Source of the DNA: Enterococcus_D entomosocium
Lineage (GTDB): Bacteria; Bacillota; Bacilli; Lactobacillales; Enterococcaceae
Length of the DNA: 64,000 nt
Assembly (NCBI RefSeq): GCF_030441895.1
Contig: NZ_JARJAS010000017.1
Direction: 5' to 3' (one strand)
Shown: one piece after another, positions 44,257-52,672 of the stretch
Layout of the letters: the number at the start of each line of letters is the position of its first letter
Numbering within the stretch: the stretch's first letter is position 1
The notes under the pieces: generated by a model
The model's input: the letters and a program-made list of their open reading frames with translations, nothing else
Told to the model about the DNA's origin: nothing
The model's database searches: none
Program-made: the position numbers and the translations under genes

Positions 44257-44391
44257 TTATGCACGCAGCTGCAATGCATTTTTTCGTTTGTTTCGTTTAA
44301 ATTCATGAATGATTTTTAATGCGCGTTTCCTTGTTTTGATGTTCGGGCTCTTTAAACGTCGATACGCACTAGACAAGTCCGTTTTTTCCAT
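44257..44391 (-). CDS. Small basic protein, putative metal homeostasis protein (44 aa)
   Basis: The protein reads MEKTDLSSAYRRLKSPNIKT to LQLRA at its end and is about 40% Lys/Arg with no cysteine. I recall related enterococcal and lactococcal peptides being named putative metal homeostasis protein, a label based on gene context. It lies between rpsN and rpmF with short gaps in the apparently zinc-controlled operon. It could be a ribosome-associated or nucleic-acid-binding protein; no function is shown. Confidence 0.75.
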   Translation of the reverse strand: MEKTDLSSAYRRLKSPNIKTRKRALKIIHEFKRNKRKNALQLRA

Positions 44392-44406
44392 GTTGACTCC
44401 TTTCTG

Positions 44407-44676
44407 TTACCAGCTTGCTTTTGTAACGCCGGGAATTTCTCCGAGGTGTGCATGCTTACGGAAATTGATCCGTGACATGCCGAATTTATTCATGTAGCCC
44501 CGAGGACGACCATCGATCATATCCCGTTTCTTCAAACGAGTCGGATTCGAATCCTTCGGTAGTTTGGCCAATGCTTGGGTATCTCCTTGCGCTTTTAATT
44601 CTTGACGCACTGCTCGGTATTGTTCGATCAGTTGTACTTGCTTGTTGTATTTTGCCATTTTTGATTTTTTTGCCAT
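44407..44676 (-). CDS. rpsN: Ribosomal protein S14, zinc-independent form
   Basis: The 89 residues start MAKKSKMAKYNKQVQLIEQY and end GEIPGVTKASW. This is the long uS14 type without any cysteine, in contrast to the 61-residue zinc-binding form in the main ribosomal operon of Firmicutes. GGAAGG precedes the ATG. Zur-regulated S14 paralogues replace or supplement the zinc form under zinc limitation in Bacillus; the same role is likely here. Confidence 0.95.
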   Translation of the reverse strand: MAKKSKMAKYNKQVQLIEQYRAVRQELKAQGDTQALAKLPKDSNPTRLKKRDMIDGRPRGYMNKFGMSRINFRKHAHLGEIPGVTKASW

Positions 44677-44692
44677 TCAGTTATTGTCCTTC

Positions 44693-44845
44693 CTATTTCT
44701 TGATTTCACGAAAAATCGCTCTGCGCCGCAACTTTGGTGAATATTTTTTTAATTCTAAACGTTCCGGCGTATTGCGCTGGTTCTTATTAGTCAAATAAAG
44801 TCTTTCCCCTGTCTCCACACATGCCAAAATAATATTTTTTCTCAT
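44693..44845 (-). CDS. rpmG: Ribosomal protein L33, zinc-independent form
   Basis: The 50-residue bL33 paralogue starts MRKNIILACVETGERLYLTN. The single Cys9 remains, but the C-terminal CxxC pair is replaced (KKYSPKLRRRAIFREIKK), so it cannot hold the usual zinc. AAAGGAG lies 9 bases before the ATG. It is the first gene after the promoter with the Zur-like box. Confidence 0.95.
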   Translation of the reverse strand: MRKNIILACVETGERLYLTNKNQRNTPERLELKKYSPKLRRRAIFREIKK

Positions 44846-44887
44846 AATAACCAGCTCCTTTCTCTTGCGTCACACCAAAAAAGGTTA

Positions 44888-44938
44888 AAGTGTAACGATT
44901 ACGTTTTGTATCATATCACACTCAAACATAGGAAGCAA
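44888..44938 (-). promoter_or_regulatory. Promoter with Zur-like operator for rpmG-rpsN-rpmF
   Basis: The minus strand has TTGCTT (44933-44938), a 17-base spacer and TATGAT (44910-44915). Just downstream, AACGTAATCGTTACA (44891-44905) agrees closely with the Firmicute Zur box core CGTAATNATTACG (11 of 13). Its location over the transcription start fits zinc-dependent repression. Confidence 0.75.
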
Positions 44939-45056
44939 GCAAAACTATTTCTTCTTTTTGTTATTTAACACGTGAAGAAAACGTCATATGAATTTGTTTT
45001 CAATCGTTGCTGTCATTGGCGGCAAGGTAACAGGAACCTGTAGCTTTTGATCGCGC

Positions 45057-45132
45057 AAAAAAACCACCTGATCTTTAAGGAATCACTGGTCGGGCTTTTC
45101 AAGCAGCCCACGTCGTGATCCTTTATCAGGTG
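45057..45132 (-). terminator. Terminator of the S9 peptidase gene
   Basis: Nested stems (ATCAGGTG/CACCTGAT outer, GTGATCC/GGAATCAC middle, GGGC/GCCC inner) are followed on the minus strand by T7. The structure begins 12 bases after the stop codon. Confidence 0.85.
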
Positions 45133-45143
45133 ATTTCTTTCGG

Positions 45144-47123
45144 TTAATTTACTGATTTGTTCTCATGTGATGCAAGCCATTCACTGATCGCTTGCAAGCG
45201 TTCTATCCGCAAGTTCGGCAAGCCATTGCGTGATAAACCATGAGAGGATTGAGGAAACAGCATCAGCTTCGTATCGACGCCTTTACGCTGCAACGCCATG
45301 TAAAACTGCTGTCCTTGTTCTTGCGGACATCGCAAATCATTTTCCCCATGGAGTACTAGCGTAGGTGTCTTGACTTGGCTGGCATAGGCCAAAGGCGACA
45401 TCTTCCAAAGTCCTTCGGTCTCATCAAGTTCCCGCAACAATTGGAATTTGACAAAGGCAGGTCCAATGTCGCTCGTCCCATAAAAGCTGATCCAATTTGA
45501 GATCGAGCGTTGCGTAACTGCCGCACAAAAACGATCGGTATGACCAACGATCCAGTTGGTCATAAAGCCACCATAGCTGCCACCAGCTACATGGATCGTG
45601 TTCGTATCGATTTCTGGATGGTTTGCCACCAAGGCATCAACCCCCAACAGCAAGTCTTGATAATCTTTATTGCCATAATCACCTAAAATCGATTTGACAA
45701 ACGCCTGACCGTACCCTTGCCCGCCACGAGGGTTCAACAAGATGACCCCATAGCCGTTAGCGGCATGGACTTGCATCTCGTGGAAAAATGTTTCGCCGTA
45801 GCAGACTTGCGGACCGCCATGGATGTACAAAATTGCTGGATGACTTTCTTGTGTTTCGGTCGGGGGCAAATACCAGCCTTGAATTTGCCAACCATCTGCT
45901 CCTTCGTACCAAAACGCTTCGGGTTTACTGATCGCTAACTGTGACATAATTGCTTGGTTGGGATCGTATAGATCAGTTACTTCGCCACTTGTTAAGTCAA
46001 TCAAGCCTAAGCGACTAGGGATCGATGGCGTCGCATAAGCAACAGCAAGTTTGGCTTCCGAATAGATCGCCGCATCAAGGATATCCATTTTTTCATCAAG
46101 CAGTTTGGTCCATTCTCCTTGGATCGAGGCGCGGTACAATTGTAGCTTGCCATGCTCCGTTACGGGTACAAGGAATGTGTCATCCGTCAACCAGGTGATC
46201 GCTACGCCGCGATTTTTTTGTTGAAAATCACTGATGATCGCATTGCCAAAAGCGATGTCAAGATCTTGGGAAAGATTTTTGACCGCTTTTGTTTTTAAGT
46301 CGACCAAAAACAAATCATCCAAGGTCACAAAACCATAGGAAAGATCATTGCCTAATAGTAATAGCTGATCATTGCGCGCTGCAGCAAAAGTATACGTTCC
46401 TTCTGGCAGAATGTTTTCTAAACTTTCTGTCTTTTTCGTCTGGCTATTTAGGAGACAAACCTTCGATCCATAGTCCCACTCGTCTTCTTCCTCTTTGTCA
46501 AAAGTGAGAAACAAAGTCTCTTGATCATCCGCTAAGCCAGAGAACACAAAGGGATACTTATGCTCAAAAATCAGTTCCGTTTCTTGTGTCGCGATCGTTT
46601 TTTTGATGATCGAATGTTTTTTTTCTTTTAAAAAGCCGACGCCATCCGCCAAATAATTGACTTTCGTAGTAGCTTTTACTTGTGGAAATTCCTTCTGCTT
46701 GTCCGTCTTTTCTTTGTCGTCTTGATCCTCTGAAACTGTCTCCTCTTGTGCCAGCTGGTAATAGATAGCCGTTGCGTCTTGCTCCCAAAAATAGTCGCCC
46801 AGACCTTTTTCAGTGACAAGTGCTTGGGGCTTGCCGCCGGATATCGGCATCGTCCATAACGTACTTTCACCTTTCTTTGGATCGGTCGTCACAAAACTGA
46901 GCCATTGCTCATCTGGCGAGACCTTTAGACTGTTGTGGGTCGTCGCTTCGGTGCCCCACTCACGCCGTTCATTGGTCTTTGCGTCAATACTATAAATCGC
47001 TGAATCATACGTGTTGGTCTCTGGGTTGACTACCGTTTCCAAGTAAAAAACCTGATTTTGCCCCACTGCAGGCTGCGCAATCGTTTTCAGTTCAAACAGT
47101 GTCTCATTCGTTATTTTTTTCAT
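45144..47123 (-). CDS. S9 family serine peptidase (acylaminoacyl/prolyl oligopeptidase type)
   Basis: This is a 659-residue cytoplasmic peptidase. A beta-propeller covers about residues 1-390 and an alpha/beta-hydrolase domain the remainder. The catalytic triad is visible: Ser516 in GGSYGGF, Asp596 in GENDLRCP and His628 in SSHGLS; the oxyanion region is YIHGGPQ. Such enzymes trim short peptides, often removing acylated N-terminal residues. GGAGGG precedes the ATG, and the gene is monocistronic. The exact substrate is not evident; there is no signal peptide. Confidence 0.93.
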   Translation of the reverse strand: MKKITNETLFELKTIAQPAVGQNQVFYLETVVNPETNTYDSAIYSIDAKTNERREWGTEATTHNSLKVSPDEQWLSFVTTDPKKGESTLWTMPISGGKPQALVTEKGLGDYFWEQDATAIYYQLAQEETVSEDQDDKEKTDKQKEFPQVKATTKVNYLADGVGFLKEKKHSIIKKTIATQETELIFEHKYPFVFSGLADDQETLFLTFDKEEEDEWDYGSKVCLLNSQTKKTESLENILPEGTYTFAAARNDQLLLLGNDLSYGFVTLDDLFLVDLKTKAVKNLSQDLDIAFGNAIISDFQQKNRGVAITWLTDDTFLVPVTEHGKLQLYRASIQGEWTKLLDEKMDILDAAIYSEAKLAVAYATPSIPSRLGLIDLTSGEVTDLYDPNQAIMSQLAISKPEAFWYEGADGWQIQGWYLPPTETQESHPAILYIHGGPQVCYGETFFHEMQVHAANGYGVILLNPRGGQGYGQAFVKSILGDYGNKDYQDLLLGVDALVANHPEIDTNTIHVAGGSYGGFMTNWIVGHTDRFCAAVTQRSISNWISFYGTSDIGPAFVKFQLLRELDETEGLWKMSPLAYASQVKTPTLVLHGENDLRCPQEQGQQFYMALQRKGVDTKLMLFPQSSHGLSRNGLPNLRIERLQAISEWLASHENKSVN

Positions 47124-47201
47124 CCATTTCCCTCCAAATATACGTGTTTTCGTAGTAACTATCTACTAGTATATCAAAAGAAACGAATTTTTCTGCTTTT
47201 T

Positions 47202-48146
47202 TTAATAGTGAAATCCTCGCAAATTCGCAACTTCTTCAAAACCAGCCGACATCCCTGTCTGCCTTAAGATCTCCTGCCCATTTTCTAAAAGGGTCAAGGC
47301 AATTTCCGTACTGGCACTTTCGCGAATGATCCGATTCATTTGCCCAATAGAAGGTGCCCTCAAAGAATGCCCTTCTTTCGTCAAAACTTCGATCGTTAAG
47401 GACCATTGTTTTTGTTTGAGATGGATCACTAAACGGTCTTCCGTGCGTTTGACATCATGAATCTTTGCACCATGATAAGTAGCAAAACGATATTCTTGGC
47501 TCCCGACTTGCAGAACACAAATCGTTCCCAAAAAAGCAAAACCAGCAAAGGGAATGTCGGCTGCGGAGAAAAAGAACCGAACATCTGGCGCATCAAAGCT
47601 GTTGCATTGAACCCAAATATAAGCTGCTGGAAAGGAGGTTCCCCAATCTTTTTCCAAATAACCGATCCCGTTCGTAAAATCGATTGCTTCGTCGTTCCAC
47701 TGCAGCGTACCTTCTAAGGTATGACTCATGCTCAAGACCCCGTGATAACACTCCATAAATGACAGATACGAAAAAGGACCCATGATACTCGGCGCATAAC
47801 GTGTCCGTTGAATCGGTTTGTGGTCGTTATACTTTACTGACCCTTGTACTTGAAGTTCGTTATTTTTTAAAGAGACTTGGATGCCTGCTTCACTAAAGAT
47901 ATTGTCACCAATCGTTACTTTACGCTCCTCTTCAGACACTTGAAAGTCAGTTTCTGGAAAGGAAAAGTAATGCGCACCCTCATGATTGATCACTTGAATG
48001 AATACTTCTTTGGTCCCGTCTTTTTGAATCGAAAAACCAGGAATAAAAGCATAGACTTCTTCACCGATTTGGTGTTTATGGTACCAGCCTTCAAAAAAAG
48101 CGGTCTGCTTGTCGTGGCCGTGAAAGAACTGATCTGTTGTCAACAT
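47202..48146 (-). CDS. Tocopherol cyclase-family protein
   Basis: This 314-residue protein shows the family marks FFEGWYHKHQIG near the N-terminus, YAPSIMGPFSYLSFMECYHG in the middle and GIGYLEKDWGTSFPAAYIWVQ near residue 165. Plant tocopherol cyclase makes vitamin E; bacterial members in Firmicutes have no known substrate, since these organisms do not make tocopherol. There is no signal peptide. GGAGGG precedes the ATG. It is upstream of the S9 peptidase with a 78-base gap. Confidence 0.88.
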   Translation of the reverse strand: MLTTDQFFHGHDKQTAFFEGWYHKHQIGEEVYAFIPGFSIQKDGTKEVFIQVINHEGAHYFSFPETDFQVSEEERKVTIGDNIFSEAGIQVSLKNNELQVQGSVKYNDHKPIQRTRYAPSIMGPFSYLSFMECYHGVLSMSHTLEGTLQWNDEAIDFTNGIGYLEKDWGTSFPAAYIWVQCNSFDAPDVRFFFSAADIPFAGFAFLGTICVLQVGSQEYRFATYHGAKIHDVKRTEDRLVIHLKQKQWSLTIEVLTKEGHSLRAPSIGQMNRIIRESASTEIALTLLENGQEILRQTGMSAGFEEVANLRGFHY

Positions 48147-48220
48147 CTTGATTTCCCTCCGTTTCTTTTTTAGTGTAGCATGAAGCAGAAAGATTCCTCA
48201 GGATAATGCTTTTTCTATGT

Positions 48221-48261
48221 AAAAAAAGCCAGAAACAAGTAAGACACTTGTTTCTGGCTTT
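48221..48261 (-). terminator. Terminator of the padR-membrane protein operon
   Basis: A perfect 15-bp stem (AAAGCCAGAAACAAG and its complement, 7-base loop) is followed by T7 on the minus strand. It lies right after the stop of the membrane protein gene. Confidence 0.93.
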
Positions 48262-48263
48262 GT

Positions 48264-49097
48264 TTATTGCTCTTTCATCACTCGACGGGTCCACCAGAGA
48301 AAAATAAGAAACCCTACAACTAACAGTGTCAAAAGTCCGCCGGTCATCCACGATGGATCCCCAATGTGATAAAATGCCATGGCTTTTTGCAGGCAACCAA
48401 GCAACACAAATACCCCCAGTAGAAAAACGATCGGATAAAAAGCTTTTTCTTTGAGTGATACAACAAAAACGATCGCCGCTACCAGCAAACTGCCAACCAA
48501 TACTACATCAAATGGAAATGCGATCGTCAGGAGCCACCAGTTTGGGGTCAGCAGATTGATCAGCAGTGAAAGACCAATCCAGCCACTCACAACGAGCCAC
48601 AGGGAGCCGAAACGAATCACTTTGCTTGTGCCCTTCTTTTGATAGATGGTTTTGCTGATGATCGCAAAAATCCCGATGATCGCTAACACAGTTACCAATC
48701 CTGTCAAAAGATAATCCAGAAGGTTAAGAACCAGTGGTCCTTGATTTGTAAAATCAGCTATAAATTTGATTCCCCAACTGATGCCAACCGCTAGATACGC
48801 CAATTTGAGGCGCTCTTTGAGATTACTCTTTGGCGTGTTTGCCAATAGTTCATCTGCCACCCCTTTCGGATCATTGCCAAAATAGTGTTGCGCCTCTTCC
48901 CCATGAGTTTGTGCTTCTAATAAATCCATTGCAATCGCGTATACCTGCTCTGTGACTTTATGCTCATCGTAAAAAAGGCTGGAAAGTAAGAGGTAGCCTC
49001 GAAAATCATCAAAAAATTGGCGATTTTTCTCATTGAATTGTTGCTCGATCAGATTGGTTTGCTTTCGCCAATAGGTCGTCTCTTGTTTATTTGCCAT
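48264..49097 (-). CDS. PadR-associated multi-pass membrane protein (HAAS/DUF1129-like)
   Basis: The 277-residue protein has a soluble N-terminal domain of about 95 residues (FFDDFRGYLLLSSLFYDEHKVTEQVYAIAMDLLEAQ region, ending GVADELLAN), resembling the helical HAAS-type domain common in PadR partners. About six transmembrane helices follow. It is 6 bases downstream of padR and shares its operon. Such pairs respond to envelope stress or small molecules in some Firmicutes; the function here is unknown. Confidence 0.75.
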   Translation of the reverse strand: MANKQETTYWRKQTNLIEQQFNEKNRQFFDDFRGYLLLSSLFYDEHKVTEQVYAIAMDLLEAQTHGEEAQHYFGNDPKGVADELLANTPKSNLKERLKLAYLAVGISWGIKFIADFTNQGPLVLNLLDYLLTGLVTVLAIIGIFAIISKTIYQKKGTSKVIRFGSLWLVVSGWIGLSLLINLLTPNWWLLTIAFPFDVVLVGSLLVAAIVFVVSLKEKAFYPIVFLLGVFVLLGCLQKAMAFYHIGDPSWMTGGLLTLLVVGFLIFLWWTRRVMKEQ

Positions 49098-49103
49098 GTT
49101 TCC

Positions 49104-49421
49104 TCACTCCTTAAATAATCCTTCGACTTTCTTCATTAGGTTCGTCCATTGTTCTCTAAATTGTGCCAAATAGTCTATGCCTTTCGGGGTGATCGAGAAA
49201 TACTTGCGATCAGGTCCTTCAGGTGACTTTTTCATCTCAGAGGTAATAAGTTCTTGTTTTTCCAACTTCTGCAGCAAAGGATAGATCGTGCCGCCAACGA
49301 TCGTTTCAAAGCCTCTTTGCTTCAGTTCCTGTACCAGTTCATAACCATAAATCTCTTTTTGAGCAATCACTTGCAAAACACACCCTTCCAAAACCCCTTT
49401 TAGCAATTGCGTCTCTTTCAC
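49104..49421 (-). CDS. PadR-family transcriptional regulator
   Basis: This short PadR of 105 residues starts at GTG 49421, 6 bases after AGGAGGG; the upstream frame to 49511 runs through the promoter and is not coding. It has the winged helix (KETQLLKGVLEGCVLQVIAQ, EIYGYELVQEL, GGTIYPLLQKLEKQELI) and a short C-terminal dimer helix, as in PadR subfamily 2. Its promoter contains a perfect palindrome, suggesting autorepression. Confidence 0.92.
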   Translation of the reverse strand: MKETQLLKGVLEGCVLQVIAQKEIYGYELVQELKQRGFETIVGGTIYPLLQKLEKQELITSEMKKSPEGPDRKYFSITPKGIDYLAQFREQWTNLMKKVEGLFKE

Positions 49422-49447
49422 GATTTCCCTCCTTTGGTTCCCTTTAT

Positions 49448-49507
49448 CTAGTTTGTTATACAAACTAGTGTTGTACCTAGTATACGTGTTTGCCACTAGT
49501 TTGTAAA
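49448..49507 (-). promoter_or_regulatory. padR promoter and palindromic operator
   Basis: The minus strand has TTTACA (49502-49507), a 17-base spacer and TATACT (49479-49484). Downstream is a perfect 21-base palindrome, CTAGTTTGT-ATA-ACAAACTAG (49448-49468). A further half-site TACAAACTAGT overlaps the -35. This fits a PadR binding region covering promoter and start site. Confidence 0.82.
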
Positions 49508-49526
49508 GCATACTAGCAGTGGAAAT

Positions 49527-49556
49527 AAAAACGGCCTTTTAAATAAGACCGTTTTT
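49527..49556 (-). terminator. Terminator of the PTS-aldolase-deoR operon
   Basis: AAAAACGG and CCGTTTTT arms with an 11-base loop are followed by T5 on the minus strand. It lies about 20 bases after the deoR stop. Confidence 0.75.
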
Positions 49557-49576
49557 GACAAACCCGATGCTTTTTT

Positions 49577-50281
49577 CTAGATGACAATATCGATATCCTC
49601 GGGTAAGAGGCTCTTGTAAAAATATACTTTATTCCGCTTTGATTCTAAAACCATTAGAATAATTTTTTCGGTGCAGTCTTTCAATACCTGTTTAAATACT
49701 GCTTCCCCTTCAGTATTCTCAGTGGCTCCTTTTTCTTCATCGTATCCTCTACATGAGAGAAGTGCAAGATCAAAATGATAGGTTCTGAGCTGGTTGACTG
49801 CTGTAACTGAATTAACGGTAAACTTTTTGTTCGTTACCGTCCCGCCAACGATGGTCACCTCAGCAGCAGTATGTTCCGATAGTAGTGCGGCAGTTAGCAC
49901 ACTATTGGTTACCACTCGTAACCCATGAATTTTTTTCAGGTAAGGGATCAGGTGCAAAGCTGTGCTCGAACTGTCCACGAAAATGGTCATATCGTCCTCA
50001 ATATACGTCACTGCACGTTCTGCAATTCTGCGTTTTTCTTCATCATTGACATAATTCCCCACTTTTGTCAGATAAGCCGCATCGACCTTCTCTGAATCGA
50101 TCAGCACAGCACCACCTCGGGTACGTCTGATTTGTTCTTCGTTTTCCAGTTCAATCAGATCGCGTTTGACCGTAGCATCACTATAATGTAAGAATTCAAC
50201 TAATTCCCCCAGAGAAGCAAATTTCGTTTCATTTAAATACATCATGATTTTCTGCTTACGCTCATCTTTTGCTTTCCCCAT
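49577..50281 (-). CDS. DeoR-family transcriptional regulator
   Basis: The 234 residues have the DeoR helix-turn-helix (ASLGELVEFLHYSDATVKRDLIELENEEQIRRTRGGAVL region, residues 22-60). A sugar-phosphate-sensing DeoRC domain follows (TIFVDSSSTALHLIPYL; TNSVLTAALL; IVGGTV). It is the last gene of the PTS IIA - IIBC - aldolase operon and probably represses it until a sugar phosphate binds. AAGGAG precedes the ATG. Confidence 0.94.
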   Translation of the reverse strand: MGKAKDERKQKIMMYLNETKFASLGELVEFLHYSDATVKRDLIELENEEQIRRTRGGAVLIDSEKVDAAYLTKVGNYVNDEEKRRIAERAVTYIEDDMTIFVDSSSTALHLIPYLKKIHGLRVVTNSVLTAALLSEHTAAEVTIVGGTVTNKKFTVNSVTAVNQLRTYHFDLALLSCRGYDEEKGATENTEGEAVFKQVLKDCTEKIILMVLESKRNKVYFYKSLLPEDIDIVI

Positions 50282-50348
50282 ACATTAAACTCCTTTAAAA
50301 AAGAGATTCCCACCAATTTAATCCTGTACCAATCAATCATTTCATTTA

Positions 50349-51215
50349 TTATCTCTGATAAAAACGTGCTTTGTCAACCGTATTCAGCAGGGTCAACTTA
50401 TGGCGTACAACAGCTTTCACATCTTTTATTGGTTGTACATATACTTGATTTGGTTCATACATAGCAGGGTTTTCCGTCAATACTTTTCTGACTGAATCAA
50501 AAAATACGGATTTCAAATCAGAACTAAGATTTACTTTACATACGCCATATTTTACAGACTCTCGCACTTCATGATCTGGGTTTCCTGACCCACCATGCAA
50601 TACAAATGGTAAAGCAATACGATCGTTCAACTTTTTCAACAAATCGATGTTCAACTTAGGGGTGATATTTTTTGGATACAACCCATGAGCCGTTCCAATT
50701 GCAATGGCAAGGGTGTCAATGCCGGTAGCACGTACAAAGTCTTCGGCTTGGTCGACATCTGTGTAAATAATTTCTGCAGCTCCCCCTTCTGCGGAACCGT
50801 TGTTCCCAATCGTACCAATTTCTGCTTCAACGCTGACACCAACCATATGTGCCAGTTCAACAACTTCTTTCGTGATTTTTTTATTTTCTTCGTAATCGGC
50901 TAATGATGCATCGATCATCACCGAGGTATAGCCATTACGGATCGCCCGCATGACATCGTAGATTGATCCCCCGTGATCCAAATGAATAACGACTGGTACC
51001 TTACTTTTTAATGCGTACTCCCGCACTGTCGCTATGAAACAATCTCCTAAGTATTCGATCTCATCAGGATGAATTTCTAAAATGACTGGTGCATCCTGTG
51101 CCTCAACTTCTTCCATGATTGCTTTTAACATATCAAAACTGCAAATATTAAATGCTGGAACAGCAAATTTATGTTCTTTTGCTACAGCAAGTAATTCTTT
51201 CATTGTCATTAACAT
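50349..51215 (-). CDS. Class II ketose-bisphosphate aldolase
   Basis: This is a zinc-dependent aldolase of the fructose/tagatose-bisphosphate class. From ATG 51215 it has 288 residues. Metal ligands lie in HLDHGG (about residue 82), in the AIGTAHG segment (about 180), and in LHGGSGNP (about 210); DASLADYEENKK is also family-typical. GAGGAA precedes the ATG, and the upstream frame lacks a ribosome site. It lies between PTS IIBC and deoR. No phosphofructokinase gene is in the operon, so it may cleave a ketose 1-phosphate delivered by the PTS or rely on a kinase elsewhere. Confidence 0.93.
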   Translation of the reverse strand: MLMTMKELLAVAKEHKFAVPAFNICSFDMLKAIMEEVEAQDAPVILEIHPDEIEYLGDCFIATVREYALKSKVPVVIHLDHGGSIYDVMRAIRNGYTSVMIDASLADYEENKKITKEVVELAHMVGVSVEAEIGTIGNNGSAEGGAAEIIYTDVDQAEDFVRATGIDTLAIAIGTAHGLYPKNITPKLNIDLLKKLNDRIALPFVLHGGSGNPDHEVRESVKYGVCKVNLSSDLKSVFFDSVRKVLTENPAMYEPNQVYVQPIKDVKAVVRHKLTLLNTVDKARFYQR

Positions 51216-51268
51216 TGTGACATTCCTCTTTTCTTTTGATTCGTTTCGCTTCAACTTATAAATAGTTT

Positions 51269-52672
51269 CTAAATCAGTTTTCCTTCATCGGTTGGTTGGC
51301 GTTCCATTTCAGTTCTAGATTTTTTCAAAAACCCTAACATCAATGCTGTAACCACCGTTCCAGAAACGATTGCCACGACATACATCAACGGATTGTTCAA
51401 TACATTGGGAATCGGTAAGATCCAGATACCACCATGTGGAGCTAATGAAGTTACGCCGACACCCATTGATATTGCAGCAGCGGTTGCTGAACCTGCCATC
51501 AAACTAGGTATTACTCGTAATGGGTCAGCGACAGCAAATGGAATCGCACCTTCAGTAATATAAGATAATCCCAAAACCCAGCAAGACTGAGCAGAAGTTC
51601 GTTCTTCTTGAGTAAATTTTTGCTTAAACAAGATAGAAGCCAAGGCAATGCCTAGAGGAGGTGTCATCCCGGCAGCCATACAAGCCGCAATTGGTGCATT
51701 AACTCCTGCCGACATCAAACCAATACTAAAGGTTGAAATCGATTTATTGATGGGACCGCCCATATCAGCTGCCATCATAATGCCTATCAGTAAGCCGAAT
51801 ACCACACCACTCGTAGAACCAAGTCCATTAAGCCAATTCGTCAAAGCATCCAATACATAAGAGATTGGTTTATCAATGAAATAAAACATGGCAAAGCCAG
51901 TCACAGCAACTGAGATCAAAGGAACAATAATCAACTGATATAGTGCCGCAAATGATTTTGCTACTGTTACTTTATTCGCTAAATAATCCGTAGCATACCC
52001 AGCGAGTAAACCACCAACCATCCCACCTAAAAAACCAGATCCTCCACTTGCCGCCATCGTTCCCGCAACCAAACCAGCGGCAAAGCCCGGTCTACCGGCA
52101 ACGGAAGTGGCAATTCCTGCTGCAAGTGCAGGAACCATCAATGCAAAAGCCGTATTCCCACCAATTGTGCTTAAAACTTCGGCAATTTGATTGTATGATG
52201 GATCGCTAGGATCAGCTGCATTGATCCCAAAAGCAAAACTAAACGCAATTAAAATTCCACCAGCAATAACCAAAGGCAACATGTAATTAACGCCATTCAT
52301 GAAATGATTATAAATGCCAGCTTTCTTTCCGGATTCGTTTGAAACATGCTCGCCTTGGGCAATCGTGGTCACTTCCAACCCATCAATTGCCTCTTGGATC
52401 ACTTTTTCTGGTTCTCTGATTGCTCTTGCGGTTGACACTCTTTTAACTTTTTTTCCAGCAAATCGGTCGGTCTGTACTTCTTTGTCAACCGCTAAAATGA
52501 CAACCTCTGCCTGTTGAATTTCTTCTGTACTCAAAATGTTTTCGACTTTTACTCCTTGTGTCTCGATTTTGATTGTATATCCCAATGATTTTGCCGTTTT
52601 TTCCAGTTTTTCAGCAGCCATATACGTATGCGCAATTCCAGTCGGACAAGCAGAAATACCGACAATTTTCAT
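51269..52672 (-). CDS. PTS fructose-family IIBC component
   Basis: The 467-residue permease has an N-terminal IIB-fructose domain with phospho-Cys9 in GISACPTGIAHTYMAAEK, then an IIC domain with about eight to nine helices (GVNYMLPLVIAGGILIAFSFAFGI at its start; GMTPPLGIALA near the substrate loop). It overlaps the IIA gene by 4 bases (ATGA). Family members import fructose, mannose or other ketoses with phosphorylation. The sugar is not known here. Confidence 0.93.
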   Translation of the reverse strand: MKIVGISACPTGIAHTYMAAEKLEKTAKSLGYTIKIETQGVKVENILSTEEIQQAEVVILAVDKEVQTDRFAGKKVKRVSTARAIREPEKVIQEAIDGLEVTTIAQGEHVSNESGKKAGIYNHFMNGVNYMLPLVIAGGILIAFSFAFGINAADPSDPSYNQIAEVLSTIGGNTAFALMVPALAAGIATSVAGRPGFAAGLVAGTMAASGGSGFLGGMVGGLLAGYATDYLANKVTVAKSFAALYQLIIVPLISVAVTGFAMFYFIDKPISYVLDALTNWLNGLGSTSGVVFGLLIGIMMAADMGGPINKSISTFSIGLMSAGVNAPIAACMAAGMTPPLGIALASILFKQKFTQEERTSAQSCWVLGLSYITEGAIPFAVADPLRVIPSLMAGSATAAAISMGVGVTSLAPHGGIWILPIPNVLNNPLMYVVAIVSGTVVTALMLGFLKKSRTEMERQPTDEGKLI

